A DNA stretch of 64,000 bases from Kosakonia radicincitans DSM 16656. GTDB lineage: Bacteria; Pseudomonadota; Gammaproteobacteria; Enterobacterales; Enterobacteriaceae. Shown piece by piece: positions 9,539 to 16,423 of this stretch. Position 1 is the stretch's first letter. Every line of letters starts with the position of its first letter. Where the stretch lies: the NCBI RefSeq assembly GCF_000280495.2, contig NZ_CP018016.1:248001-312000 (forward strand), given 5' to 3'. The notes under the pieces were generated by a model. The model did no database searches. It was not told where the DNA came from and saw only the letters and a list, made by a program, of their open reading frames with translations. The translations under genes were made by a program, and so were the position numbers.

Positions 9539-10056
9539 AGGCGATGCGGAGTTCAGCAAAGCGGAATACCGTTACGACGCGCTGGGCCGCCGCACGGAGA
9601 AACAGGTGTGGCGACGCCACACCCGCACGCCGGAACGCACGCAGTACGCATTGTCCGGGCTGCAAATGGTGGGCGAAACTGGCGACCGCGACCCGGAAGC
9701 CGCCGTGCAGTATATCTACACGGAAAACAGCTACGAGCCGCTGGCGCGCGTCGCCAGCAGTATGCAGAAATTTACTGGTATCACAGCGAAATCAACGGGC
9801 TGCCGCAATCGGTCACCGACAGTAACGGCGATATCGTCTGGCGCGGCGCGTTCAGCGCATAAAATCTATAAATGTTAAAGATTCAGCAGCACTGACCTGG
9901 ATGACCTATCCTGATATGCCAGAAGTGGGTAAAAGATGGAAAGAAAATAATGCATTCTTTAAATCTGAAGACGACCAAATAAATATCGACCCAGGAAAAG
10001 GTAAAGCGTTAGATATATTCAATAATAGCATTCAGAGTTTTGAGAGGTTAAATTAA
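9539..10056 (+). pseudogene. Displaced rhs core fragment joined to a toxin C-terminal remnant
   Basis: Bases 9539-9860 repeat the rhs core at 7881-8209: over 329 aligned bases I count seven substitutions and one 7-bp deletion near 9753, which breaks the frame. The match stops at the FSA codons, well before the DPLGL boundary. After a change of frame, about 63 codons (from about 9866 to the stop at 10054-10056) read as a toxin-like tail with segments TWMTYPDMPEVGKRW and ALDIFNNSIQSFERLN, AT-rich and unlike the AHH tip. This is an old, displaced Rhs tip, now without a start codon and probably silent, followed at once by its own immunity gene. Confidence 0.8.
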
Positions 10057-10061
10057 CATAA

Positions 10062-10577
10062 ATGATACCTGAAAAGAAAAAATTGATTGTGTCGTTAATG
10101 AAAAACGATATTGACTTTTCACGATTTCTTAATAAATTCAATGAAGCGCATGGAGAACTAGATATATGCAACGAACTTATTTTAGCCCGTGAAGCGAAGG
10201 ATGGTGAATTCGTTGATCTATTGCTATATCTTGCTGCTGTGGTAAGTTATGAATTCAAATGCATTGATGTCTTAAATGATTTGATTACAGATGATTGGCA
10301 TGAAAAGCATGAAGAATTGGTTAGACTATTGGATTTTTATAAGAGTGCGTCAAGTGTAAATTCTCTATATTACGCAGCATTATTAAAGCTCAGTTATCGT
10401 GATTATGATGAAGATTTCGTGTTGGCAGATAAATGTATAAGAACCTTGGCAAAAATAAATAATAAAGATGCTATTGAAAAATTAAAGTTACTTAGTGCCG
10501 CTAATAATGATGCAATAAGTAATAGCGCGAAGAAACAATTAAAAAAGTTGGGGGTAATTGTAAGCCCCCCGTTTTAG
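10062..10577 (+). CDS. Orphan immunity-like protein of the displaced Rhs tip
   Basis: A 171-residue, AT-rich, all-helical acidic protein starting 5 nt after the displaced toxin remnant. Its second half (SLYYAALLKLSYRDYDED, KINNKDAIEKLKLLSAAN) looks like HEAT-type helical pairs seen in several immunity proteins that count residues still at risk. I do not recognise a named family. Position and base composition argue that it is the immunity partner of the lost tip, kept because it may protect against siblings that still carry that toxin. Confidence 0.65.
   Translation: MIPEKKKLIVSLMKNDIDFSRFLNKFNEAHGELDICNELILAREAKDGEFVDLLLYLAAVVSYEFKCIDVLNDLITDDWHEKHEELVRLLDFYKSASSVNSLYYAALLKLSYRDYDEDFVLADKCIRTLAKINNKDAIEKLKLLSAANNDAISNSAKKQLKKLGVIVSPPF
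10550..10576 (+). terminator. GC hairpin at the end of the orphan immunity gene
   Basis: GGGGG at 10550-10554 and a run of six C at 10565-10570 flank a 10-nt loop, followed by GTTTTAG. It overlaps the last codons of the gene and could act as its terminator. Confidence 0.45.
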
Positions 10578-10719
10578 TTCCACATCCTTTTTTGAGATTT
10601 CCAGGCGCAAGCCATTTCTCACAAAACAGATGTCAGACAAGCAGACGTACGCAAAACCATCCCCTATACTGCGGAAAACAAAGAGAAAATCACTTTTATC
10701 AATATCAACAGGGTAAGGG

Positions 10720-11697
10720 ATGGACACAGCTGAATTTTTCGGCCAGCTTGTGCAGCAACTGCTGCTCTCTGCGCCGCTCTTTTTACTGATTGCACTGGGA
10801 TACTCGCTGGGGCGCTTTGCTGGTTGGCCGGAATCGGTCAATGAGGGGTTAAACCGCTTCTGCTTTAACGTGGCGATCCCCTGCATGCTATTCAAAGTAA
10901 TGAGTAAATTCTACGAAAGCCCGGCGGTGGATGTGCGGTTGCTGATTGCTTATTTCGGCACTTGCTTTGTGATCTACGTGATCGGGCGGATTCTGGCGAA
11001 AGGCATATTTCGCCTGGATTCGGTTTCTGCCTCGGTGTTTGGCCTTGCGGGCATCTTCTCTAACAACGTGATGCTCGGCATTCCGGTCGCGGTAATCCTG
11101 CTTGGCCCGGCGAGTCTCGCTTCGGTGGCGCTGGTTTTAGTGTTTAACAGCCTGATCCTGTGGACGCTGGTCACCGTGTCGGTGGAGTGGGCGCAGAACG
11201 GCAGCTTCTCGCTGCGCGGGATTGGCAAAACGCTGCTCAGCGTACTGCGTAACCCGATTATCATCGGCATTTTCACCGGTTTTGCCTGGAGCTTTCTGCT
11301 GCATCGCCCGGTGCCTGGCTTCCTCGATAGCCCGGTCAGCATGGTGGCGCAGGTGGCCGCGCCGCTGACGCTCATCACCCTCGGCATGAGCCTGTCGCGC
11401 TATCAAATCCGCAAAGGGCTGCGCGAAAGCGGCGCTATCTGCCTGTTGAAGCTGATCCTGATGCCGGGGCTGATTTGGGCGATAGCGTATCTGCTGCATC
11501 TGCCGCGTCAGGAAAGCCAGGTGGTGGTGCTGTTAGGCTCAATGGCGGTGGGGATCAATGTCTATCTGATGGCGCAAAAGTTCCAGGTATTGCAGGGCGC
11601 AACGGCAACCAGCATGCTGCTTTCCACGCTGTTCTCTACCGTAACGACGCCGCTGTGTATGATTTTGATGGCACATTTCTACCCCAACTGGCCCTGA
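10720..11697 (+). CDS. AEC (auxin efflux carrier) family transporter
   Basis: A 325-residue inner-membrane protein with about ten hydrophobic segments and the AEC family features: an N-terminal helix LFLLIALGYSLGRF, a conserved FNVAIPCMLF motif near residue 55, and the paired inverted halves with a second GxxxITLGMSLSR segment near 225. AEC carriers move organic acids such as malonate or malate, or amino-acid derivatives; the substrate is unknown here. It has a TAAGG ribosome site 4 nt before ATG. It is followed by a MarR-GNAT fusion gene on the same strand. Confidence 0.85.
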   Translation: MDTAEFFGQLVQQLLLSAPLFLLIALGYSLGRFAGWPESVNEGLNRFCFNVAIPCMLFKVMSKFYESPAVDVRLLIAYFGTCFVIYVIGRILAKGIFRLDSVSASVFGLAGIFSNNVMLGIPVAVILLGPASLASVALVLVFNSLILWTLVTVSVEWAQNGSFSLRGIGKTLLSVLRNPIIIGIFTGFAWSFLLHRPVPGFLDSPVSMVAQVAAPLTLITLGMSLSRYQIRKGLRESGAICLLKLILMPGLIWAIAYLLHLPRQESQVVVLLGSMAVGINVYLMAQKFQVLQGATATSMLLSTLFSTVTTPLCMILMAHFYPNWP

Positions 11698-11749
11698 AGA
11701 TTCTCTCTCTTTCGCCTTCTGGACTTGAATTCATTTGCCGTATGTATGT

Positions 11750-11781
11750 ATATATAATGATTTATATAAGTCATTATATAT
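11750..11781. promoter_or_regulatory. Long palindrome upstream of the MarR-GNAT gene
   Basis: Arms TATATAATGA (11751-11760) and TCATTATATA (11771-11780) match perfectly, and the central TTTATATAAG is itself nearly symmetric, so 28 of 30 bases are palindromic. It begins 52 nt after the transporter stop and ends 16 nt before the regulator ATG, overlapping TATAAT-like boxes. It is a strong candidate autoregulatory operator for the MarR domain encoded downstream. Confidence 0.65.
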
Positions 11782-11796
11782 TTCTGCGGGTGACTA

Positions 11797-12795
11797 ATGG
11801 ATATTCTCTCTGATATGCCTTACGCCTTTCTCGGTAGCCGGTTAAAACGGCTGGCCGAGCAGTTGCAGGCGGAAGCCAGTGTATTGGTACAAAATACCGG
11901 GATTCATGTACCGGCCGGGTTGTACCCGGTTTTGCTGGCGCTCCATCGCCAGCCTGGTTTGACGATTGGCGAACTGGCCCGCTGTTCGCGGGTTAGCCAG
12001 CCTGCGATGACCAGCAGTATCAACCGCCTGATCCACGCTGGGTTAGTCACCCGTCAGAGTGACGGTGAAGATCGACGAAAATCGTTTATTCGCTTAACGG
12101 ACGAGGGGACAAACGCCATTGTGCGGGGTGAAGAGATGGCATGGCCGCTGCTGGGCAAAGTCGTTCAGGAGCTGACGGCAGGCCTTTCGGGCAACTTTAT
12201 CGAGCAGATCACGCAGCTTGAAAAACGCCTTGCCGAGCGCCCGTTGCCGGTTCGTGGCGCGCGTTACACCAAACTCGATGTTCGCCCCGTGAGGGAAGAC
12301 GAAATCGCCGATGTCGTCAAATTACTGAACCGCGCTTACCGCAGCGGTGGCGAAGAAGCTGGCTGGACAACCGAAGCGGGTTTACTGGATGGCGATCGCA
12401 TTAGCGAGCAAACGCTACGTGAAGAGCTGGCGAGCAAACCACAGGCGACGTTGCTGGTCTGGAAAACCGCCAGCGGCATTGATGGCTGTGTCTGGGTAGA
12501 GCCGCAGCAGGACGGCGTGTGGTATCTCGGATCGCTGGCGATTTCTCCGTCGCAGCAGAATGCGCAGTATGGCCGACGCCTGCTGGAAGCGGCGGAACAG
12601 TGGTGTCAGGCGCGCGGCGGGAAACGTATCCTGATGACGGTGTTGCAGGTGCGGGAGTCGCTGCTGGCCTGGTATCTGCGTCGCGGCTATCGCCGCACCG
12701 GGGAAACCGAGCCGTTTCCGGTGGATGATACCCGGTTTGGCATTCCGACCCGGCCCGGTCTGCTGTTCGAAGTACTGGTGAAAACGCTTAATTGA
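11797..12795 (+). CDS. MarR-type regulator fused to a GNAT acetyltransferase
   Basis: A 332-residue fusion. Residues 1-150 form a MarR winged helix: LTIGELARCSRVSQPAMTSS is the recognition helix region and GLVTRQSDGEDRRKSFIRLT the wing. Residues about 160-330 form a GNAT domain with a conserved strand WYLGSLAISPS, the acetyl-CoA loop QNAQYGRRLLEAAE and the closing segment LLAWYLRRGYRRTGE. Such fusions are known in bacteria; coupling suggests that the regulator senses the substrate acetylated by its own second half. The short spacing from a near-perfect palindrome supports autoregulation. A target gene is not evident; the AEC transporter upstream is one possibility. Confidence 0.85.
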   Translation: MDILSDMPYAFLGSRLKRLAEQLQAEASVLVQNTGIHVPAGLYPVLLALHRQPGLTIGELARCSRVSQPAMTSSINRLIHAGLVTRQSDGEDRRKSFIRLTDEGTNAIVRGEEMAWPLLGKVVQELTAGLSGNFIEQITQLEKRLAERPLPVRGARYTKLDVRPVREDEIADVVKLLNRAYRSGGEEAGWTTEAGLLDGDRISEQTLREELASKPQATLLVWKTASGIDGCVWVEPQQDGVWYLGSLAISPSQQNAQYGRRLLEAAEQWCQARGGKRILMTVLQVRESLLAWYLRRGYRRTGETEPFPVDDTRFGIPTRPGLLFEVLVKTLN

Positions 12796-12799
12796 AACA

Positions 12800-12826
12800 G
12801 TGGCTGCCCGGGTTGAGGGCAGCCAC
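12800..12826. terminator. Bidirectional hairpin between convergent genes
   Basis: Perfect 10-bp arms GTGGCTGCCC (12800-12809) and GGGCAGCCAC (12817-12826) with a 7-nt loop lie between the ends of the MarR-GNAT gene and the opposing SDR gene. No strong U-run follows, so it may stabilise both 3' ends as much as terminate. Confidence 0.55.
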
Positions 12827-12830
12827 CGGC

Positions 12831-13625
12831 TCAGACAATATCGTCCACCACGCCGCCATCAACGCGCAGCGCCGCGCCGGAAGTGGCCGAAGCCTGTTTC
12901 GAACAGACGTAAACCACCATGTTTGCTACCTCTTCGACGGTGGCCGCGCGCTGGATCACCGAGCTCGGGCGGTGCGCCATCACAAACTCTTTCGCCAGCG
13001 TTTCCAGCGATTTACCGGTTTTCTCGATCTCGTCTTTCATCATATCGGCAAAACCGTCCGACATCGTCGGCCCCGGCAGCACGCTGTTAACCGTCACACC
13101 GCTACCGGCGACGAATTTTGCCAGCCCGCGCGCCAGCGAGAGCTGCGCAGTTTTCGTCACCCCGTAATGAATCATATCCGCCGGAATATTCAGCGCCGAT
13201 TCCGAAGAGATAAACACCACGCGGCCCCAGCCTTTTTTCACCATGCCCGGCAGCAGCGCGCGGGAAAGGCGCACGCCGGACATCACGTTGGTCTGCCAGT
13301 ATTTTTCCCAGGTTTCATCATCGGTAGCGTAAAAATCCTGCGGGCCGTAAATCCCGGCGTTATTAACCAGAATGTCGGCTTCCGCCACCGCTTTCAGCAG
13401 TGTTTCCACGCCCTGCGCCGAACCGAGATCGGCAATCGCCGTGCGCAGACGCGCGCCCGGCACCTGCTTTGTCAGCGCCTCTTTCGCCTTATTGACCGAC
13501 CCTTCGCTGCGTCCGTTCAGGATCACTTCCGCACCGCTCTGTGCCAGACCTTTCGCAATTGCAAAGCCGATCCCGCCCGTTGAGGCGGTGACCAGCGCGA
13601 CTTTATCGTGCAGCTCAATCTTCAT
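12831..13625 (-). CDS. Short-chain dehydrogenase/reductase
   Basis: A 264-residue classical SDR. The Rossmann motif TASTGGIG is at residues 13-20, NNAG near 90, the catalytic serine in ISSES near 140 and YGVTK supplies the Tyr and Lys. The C-terminus VDGGVVDDIV is typical of NAD(P)H-dependent oxidoreductases of this class. An acidic residue ends beta2 weakly (NGRSEGS), which favours NADP(H). The substrate is unknown. It stands alone, divergent from the ABC importer operon by 222 bp, so it may share control with it or simply be a neighbour. Confidence 0.85.
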   Translation of the reverse strand: MKIELHDKVALVTASTGGIGFAIAKGLAQSGAEVILNGRSEGSVNKAKEALTKQVPGARLRTAIADLGSAQGVETLLKAVAEADILVNNAGIYGPQDFYATDDETWEKYWQTNVMSGVRLSRALLPGMVKKGWGRVVFISSESALNIPADMIHYGVTKTAQLSLARGLAKFVAGSGVTVNSVLPGPTMSDGFADMMKDEIEKTGKSLETLAKEFVMAHRPSSVIQRAATVEEVANMVVYVCSKQASATSGAALRVDGGVVDDIV

Positions 13626-13726
13626 CGTCCGCTCCTTGCCAGTTGGATTTTACAAATAACTAAGGCTAGCACCTGCGCCGCAGAACCGTTGTCAATTGTT
13701 GCGCCATTACGCGTGGAGGCTGGCTT

Positions 13727-13742
13727 ATGCCATTCCTGGCAT
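13727..13742. promoter_or_regulatory. Small palindrome in the SDR/ABC importer divergent region
   Basis: ATGCCA-N4-TGGCAT lies about 105 nt before the importer start and 100 nt before the SDR start. It is a candidate site for an unidentified regulator. No regulator gene is encoded in the adjoining metabolic island. Confidence 0.3.
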
Positions 13743-13847
13743 TGCTTTTCCGGTTTTATTCGTTCCCTCGTTTTCAGCGCTCTACCAGAATGGATTGCAC
13801 AAAATATATTGGTTTTTTTTTGCTCATTTCAGGGGACCAACAAACAG

Positions 13848-14741
13848 ATGAATAAATACGGCATATTTTCCCTTCTCCTCGCAATAAGCGGCGTGCAGCA
13901 GGCCAATGCGGCGGAAGAGAGTGTACCCGCGCATCCGACATTTACGATTCAGGCGGACAAAACATTAAACGCAAAATTACCCGCCGATATTGCAAAGCGT
14001 GGTTATATTATTGCCGGTACCAATCCAAATACGCCGCCAACCACGTTTTATCAGGAAGATAATAAAACGCTGGCCGGGCGTGAAATCGATATTATGACCG
14101 CCGTTGCCGAACGTCTCGGCGTGAAAGTGCAATGGCACGATACCGGCGGTTTCGACAATATTATTCCGGGGCTGAAATCAGGCCGCTACGATGTGGCGCT
14201 CGCCAATATTAACGCCACGCAAAAACGCCTGGAGCAGGTTGATTTTGTCAGTTATTACGACGCCTCGCGCTTAGGCATTATTTCCCGCCAGGATGCCAAT
14301 ATTCCCGCCTTCACCGAACTCACCCAGGTGTGCGGCAAAGAGATTGGTGCCGGGGCTGGCACTACGCAAATCAACCGCCTGAACGAAGGCAGCAAAGCCT
14401 GTGAAGCGCAGGGTAAACCGCCGATTAAAATCGCCGTCTTCCCGGATCGCCCGGCAGGTGTGCAGGCGGTGGTCAGCGGCCGCGTGCCGATGTTCTTTGG
14501 CCCTTACGAAGGCCTGACCTGGCAGGTCAGCAAAGTGAAACCGCTAACCATGAGCGGGCAAATCAGCGTTAACGATGCACCGGTTTCTATCGCCTTCCCG
14601 AAAGGTTCCGGGCTGGAAGAGGCCGTTCAGGCCGCGCTCAACTCCCTGATCAAAGATGGCTCTTACCAGAAGATCCTCGACCACTGGTCGATCGGTTTTG
14701 GCGCGGTAAAAGAGTCCAAACGTAACGAAGAGATTTTCTAA
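13848..14741 (+). CDS. Periplasmic amino-acid-type binding protein of an ABC importer
   Basis: A 297-residue family 3 solute-binding protein. The start chosen is ATG 13848, with AGGGGA 11 nt upstream; the longer open frame lacks a signal peptide, while this start gives MNKYGIFSLLLAISGVQQANA, a normal Sec signal cut after ANA. Diagnostic segments are LAGREIDIMTAVAERLG, GRYDVALANINATQKR and VSIAFPKGSGLEEAVQAALN. Family 3 proteins bind polar amino acids, glutamine, opines and cystine-like compounds. Its stop overlaps the permease ATG. The best functional parallel is YxeM of B. subtilis, which serves S-(2-succino)cysteine uptake, but the ligand is not proven. Confidence 0.88.
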   Translation: MNKYGIFSLLLAISGVQQANAAEESVPAHPTFTIQADKTLNAKLPADIAKRGYIIAGTNPNTPPTTFYQEDNKTLAGREIDIMTAVAERLGVKVQWHDTGGFDNIIPGLKSGRYDVALANINATQKRLEQVDFVSYYDASRLGIISRQDANIPAFTELTQVCGKEIGAGAGTTQINRLNEGSKACEAQGKPPIKIAVFPDRPAGVQAVVSGRVPMFFGPYEGLTWQVSKVKPLTMSGQISVNDAPVSIAFPKGSGLEEAVQAALNSLIKDGSYQKILDHWSIGFGAVKESKRNEEIF

Positions 14742-15667
14742 TGGCGCACACCACCGCTTCACAATCGCAGGATGAACTGCGCATCATCGGAAAACGCTAC
14801 TACGGGCGCTGGTTCAGCGCCCTGTTCGTTTTGCTGCTGCTGGCAGGGCTGCTGCACTCTGTTTTCAATAACCCGCGTTTTGAGTGGGGCGTAGTGGCGC
14901 AAAGCTTCACCGAAGAGTCCATCCTCAGCGGCGTGCTGATGACGTTGCAACTGACCGCCATTTCGGTGGTGCTCGGCTTTGCCGGCGGCACTGTGCTGGC
15001 GCTGATGCGCCTTTCGTCGAATCCGGTGCTGGTCGCTGTTAGCTGGGGCTATACATGGTTTTTCCGTGGCGTGCCGATGCTGGTGCAACTGTTCCTCTGG
15101 TACAACATTGCGGCGCTCTATCCAACGATTTCAGTAACCTTGCCAGGGATTGGCGAACTCTACAGTTCTCCGGCGAACGCGCTGATAAGCCCGTTCAGCG
15201 CGGCGGTCATTGCGCTGGTGATGCACCAGTCGGCCTATGCGGCGGAGATCATTCGCGCAGGAATTCAGAGCGTCGGCAACGGCCAACTGGAAGCCGCGCG
15301 GGCGCTCGGCTATTCGCGCGGGCAGATTTTCCGCCATACCGTGCTGCCGCAGGCGATGCGCGCCATTCTGCCGCCTGCCGGTAACGAAGTGATTGGCCAG
15401 CTCAAAACCACCGCTGTGGTGTCGGTGATCTCCTTGCAGGACGTGCTTTACTCGGCGCAAATCATCTACCAGCGCACCTATGAAGTGATCCCGCTGCTGC
15501 TGGTGGCAACGGCATGGTATCTGCTGCTCACCTCGGTGTTGTCGGTTGGGCAGTTTTATGTCGAGCGCTACTTCTCGCGCGGCGTGAAACGCGTGGAAGC
15601 AAAAGTCTGGTTTGCCCGTAAGCTGCCGGTTTATCTGTTGAATGCCAGGAGAGTGAGCAATGGCTGA
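14741..15667 (+). CDS. ABC importer permease, polar amino acid (HisMQ/YxeN) family
   Basis: A 308-residue inner-membrane permease with an N-terminal cytoplasmic tail, one helix at about 25-45, and a five-helix core. The ATPase coupling loop is clear: EAARALGYSRGQIFRHTVLPQAMR. A single permease gene implies a homodimer. ATG overlaps the preceding stop by one base, and the next gene begins 8 nt inside its end, so the importer is translationally coupled. The C-terminal tail after the last helix is longer than usual. Confidence 0.9.
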   Translation: MAHTTASQSQDELRIIGKRYYGRWFSALFVLLLLAGLLHSVFNNPRFEWGVVAQSFTEESILSGVLMTLQLTAISVVLGFAGGTVLALMRLSSNPVLVAVSWGYTWFFRGVPMLVQLFLWYNIAALYPTISVTLPGIGELYSSPANALISPFSAAVIALVMHQSAYAAEIIRAGIQSVGNGQLEAARALGYSRGQIFRHTVLPQAMRAILPPAGNEVIGQLKTTAVVSVISLQDVLYSAQIIYQRTYEVIPLLLVATAWYLLLTSVLSVGQFYVERYFSRGVKRVEAKVWFARKLPVYLLNARRVSNG

Positions 15668-16421
15668 AGCCATCGAATTACGCAACATTACCAAACGCTT
15701 CTCCGGGCAGACGGTGGTCGATAGTGTCGATCTGGATGTCGATGCCGGTTCGGTTACCGTGATCCTCGGCCCGTCGGGTTCCGGGAAATCCACGCTGCTG
15801 CGCTGCATTAACCATCTGGAAAAGCTCGATGCGGGCACCATACGTATCGGCGGGGAGCTGGTGGGCTATGAACAAAAAGGCCAGGCGCTGTTTGAAGTTA
15901 GCGACAGTAAAATCGCCCGCCAGCGCAGCCGCATTGGCATGGTGTTCCAGCAATTTAATCTGTTCCCGCATCGCACGGTGCTGCAAAACATTATCGACGC
16001 GCCGATCCGCGTGAAGAAACAGCCGCGCGCGCAGGCGGTGGCGAAAGCGCGCTTGCTGTTGCAGCAAGTGGGGCTGGCGGGGCGGGAAAACGACTGGCCG
16101 CAACAGCTTTCCGGCGGTCAGCAGCAGCGTGTGGCGATTGCCAGAGCGCTGGCGATGGACCCGGAAGTGATGCTGTTTGATGAGCCGACATCGGCGCTGG
16201 ATCCGGAACTGGTGGGCGAAGTATTGCAGGTGATCAAAGCACTGGCGCACTCCGGCATCACGATGGTCATTGTCACCCACGAGATTGGTTTTGCCCGCGA
16301 AGTGGCCGACAACATCGTCTTTATGGAGGCAGGCAAAATCATCGCTTCCGGCCCGGCGCGCCAGTTGCTGGAGAATAACGCCAACGCCCGCGTCAGCCAT
16401 TTCCTCTCTACGGTGTTGTAA
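15660..16421 (+). CDS. ABC importer ATP-binding protein, polar amino acid type
   Basis: A 253-residue ATPase with Walker A GPSGSGKST at 38-46, Q-loop FQQFNLFPHRT, signature LSGGQQQRVAIARAL, Walker B VMLFDEP and the H-loop VTHE. The FNLFPHRTVLQNI segment is typical of the GlnQ/YxeO subfamily that powers family 3 binding-protein systems. It overlaps the permease gene by 8 nt and is separated by only 2 nt from the molybdoenzyme gene, which places all four genes in one transcript. Confidence 0.93.
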   Translation: MAEAIELRNITKRFSGQTVVDSVDLDVDAGSVTVILGPSGSGKSTLLRCINHLEKLDAGTIRIGGELVGYEQKGQALFEVSDSKIARQRSRIGMVFQQFNLFPHRTVLQNIIDAPIRVKKQPRAQAVAKARLLLQQVGLAGRENDWPQQLSGGQQQRVAIARALAMDPEVMLFDEPTSALDPELVGEVLQVIKALAHSGITMVIVTHEIGFAREVADNIVFMEAGKIIASGPARQLLENNANARVSHFLSTVL

Positions 16422-16423
16422 TT

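Noticed and set aside
9544..9878. Small open frames in the displaced rhs copy
   Set aside because: They are pieces of one frameshifted rhs fragment in three frames, not separate genes.
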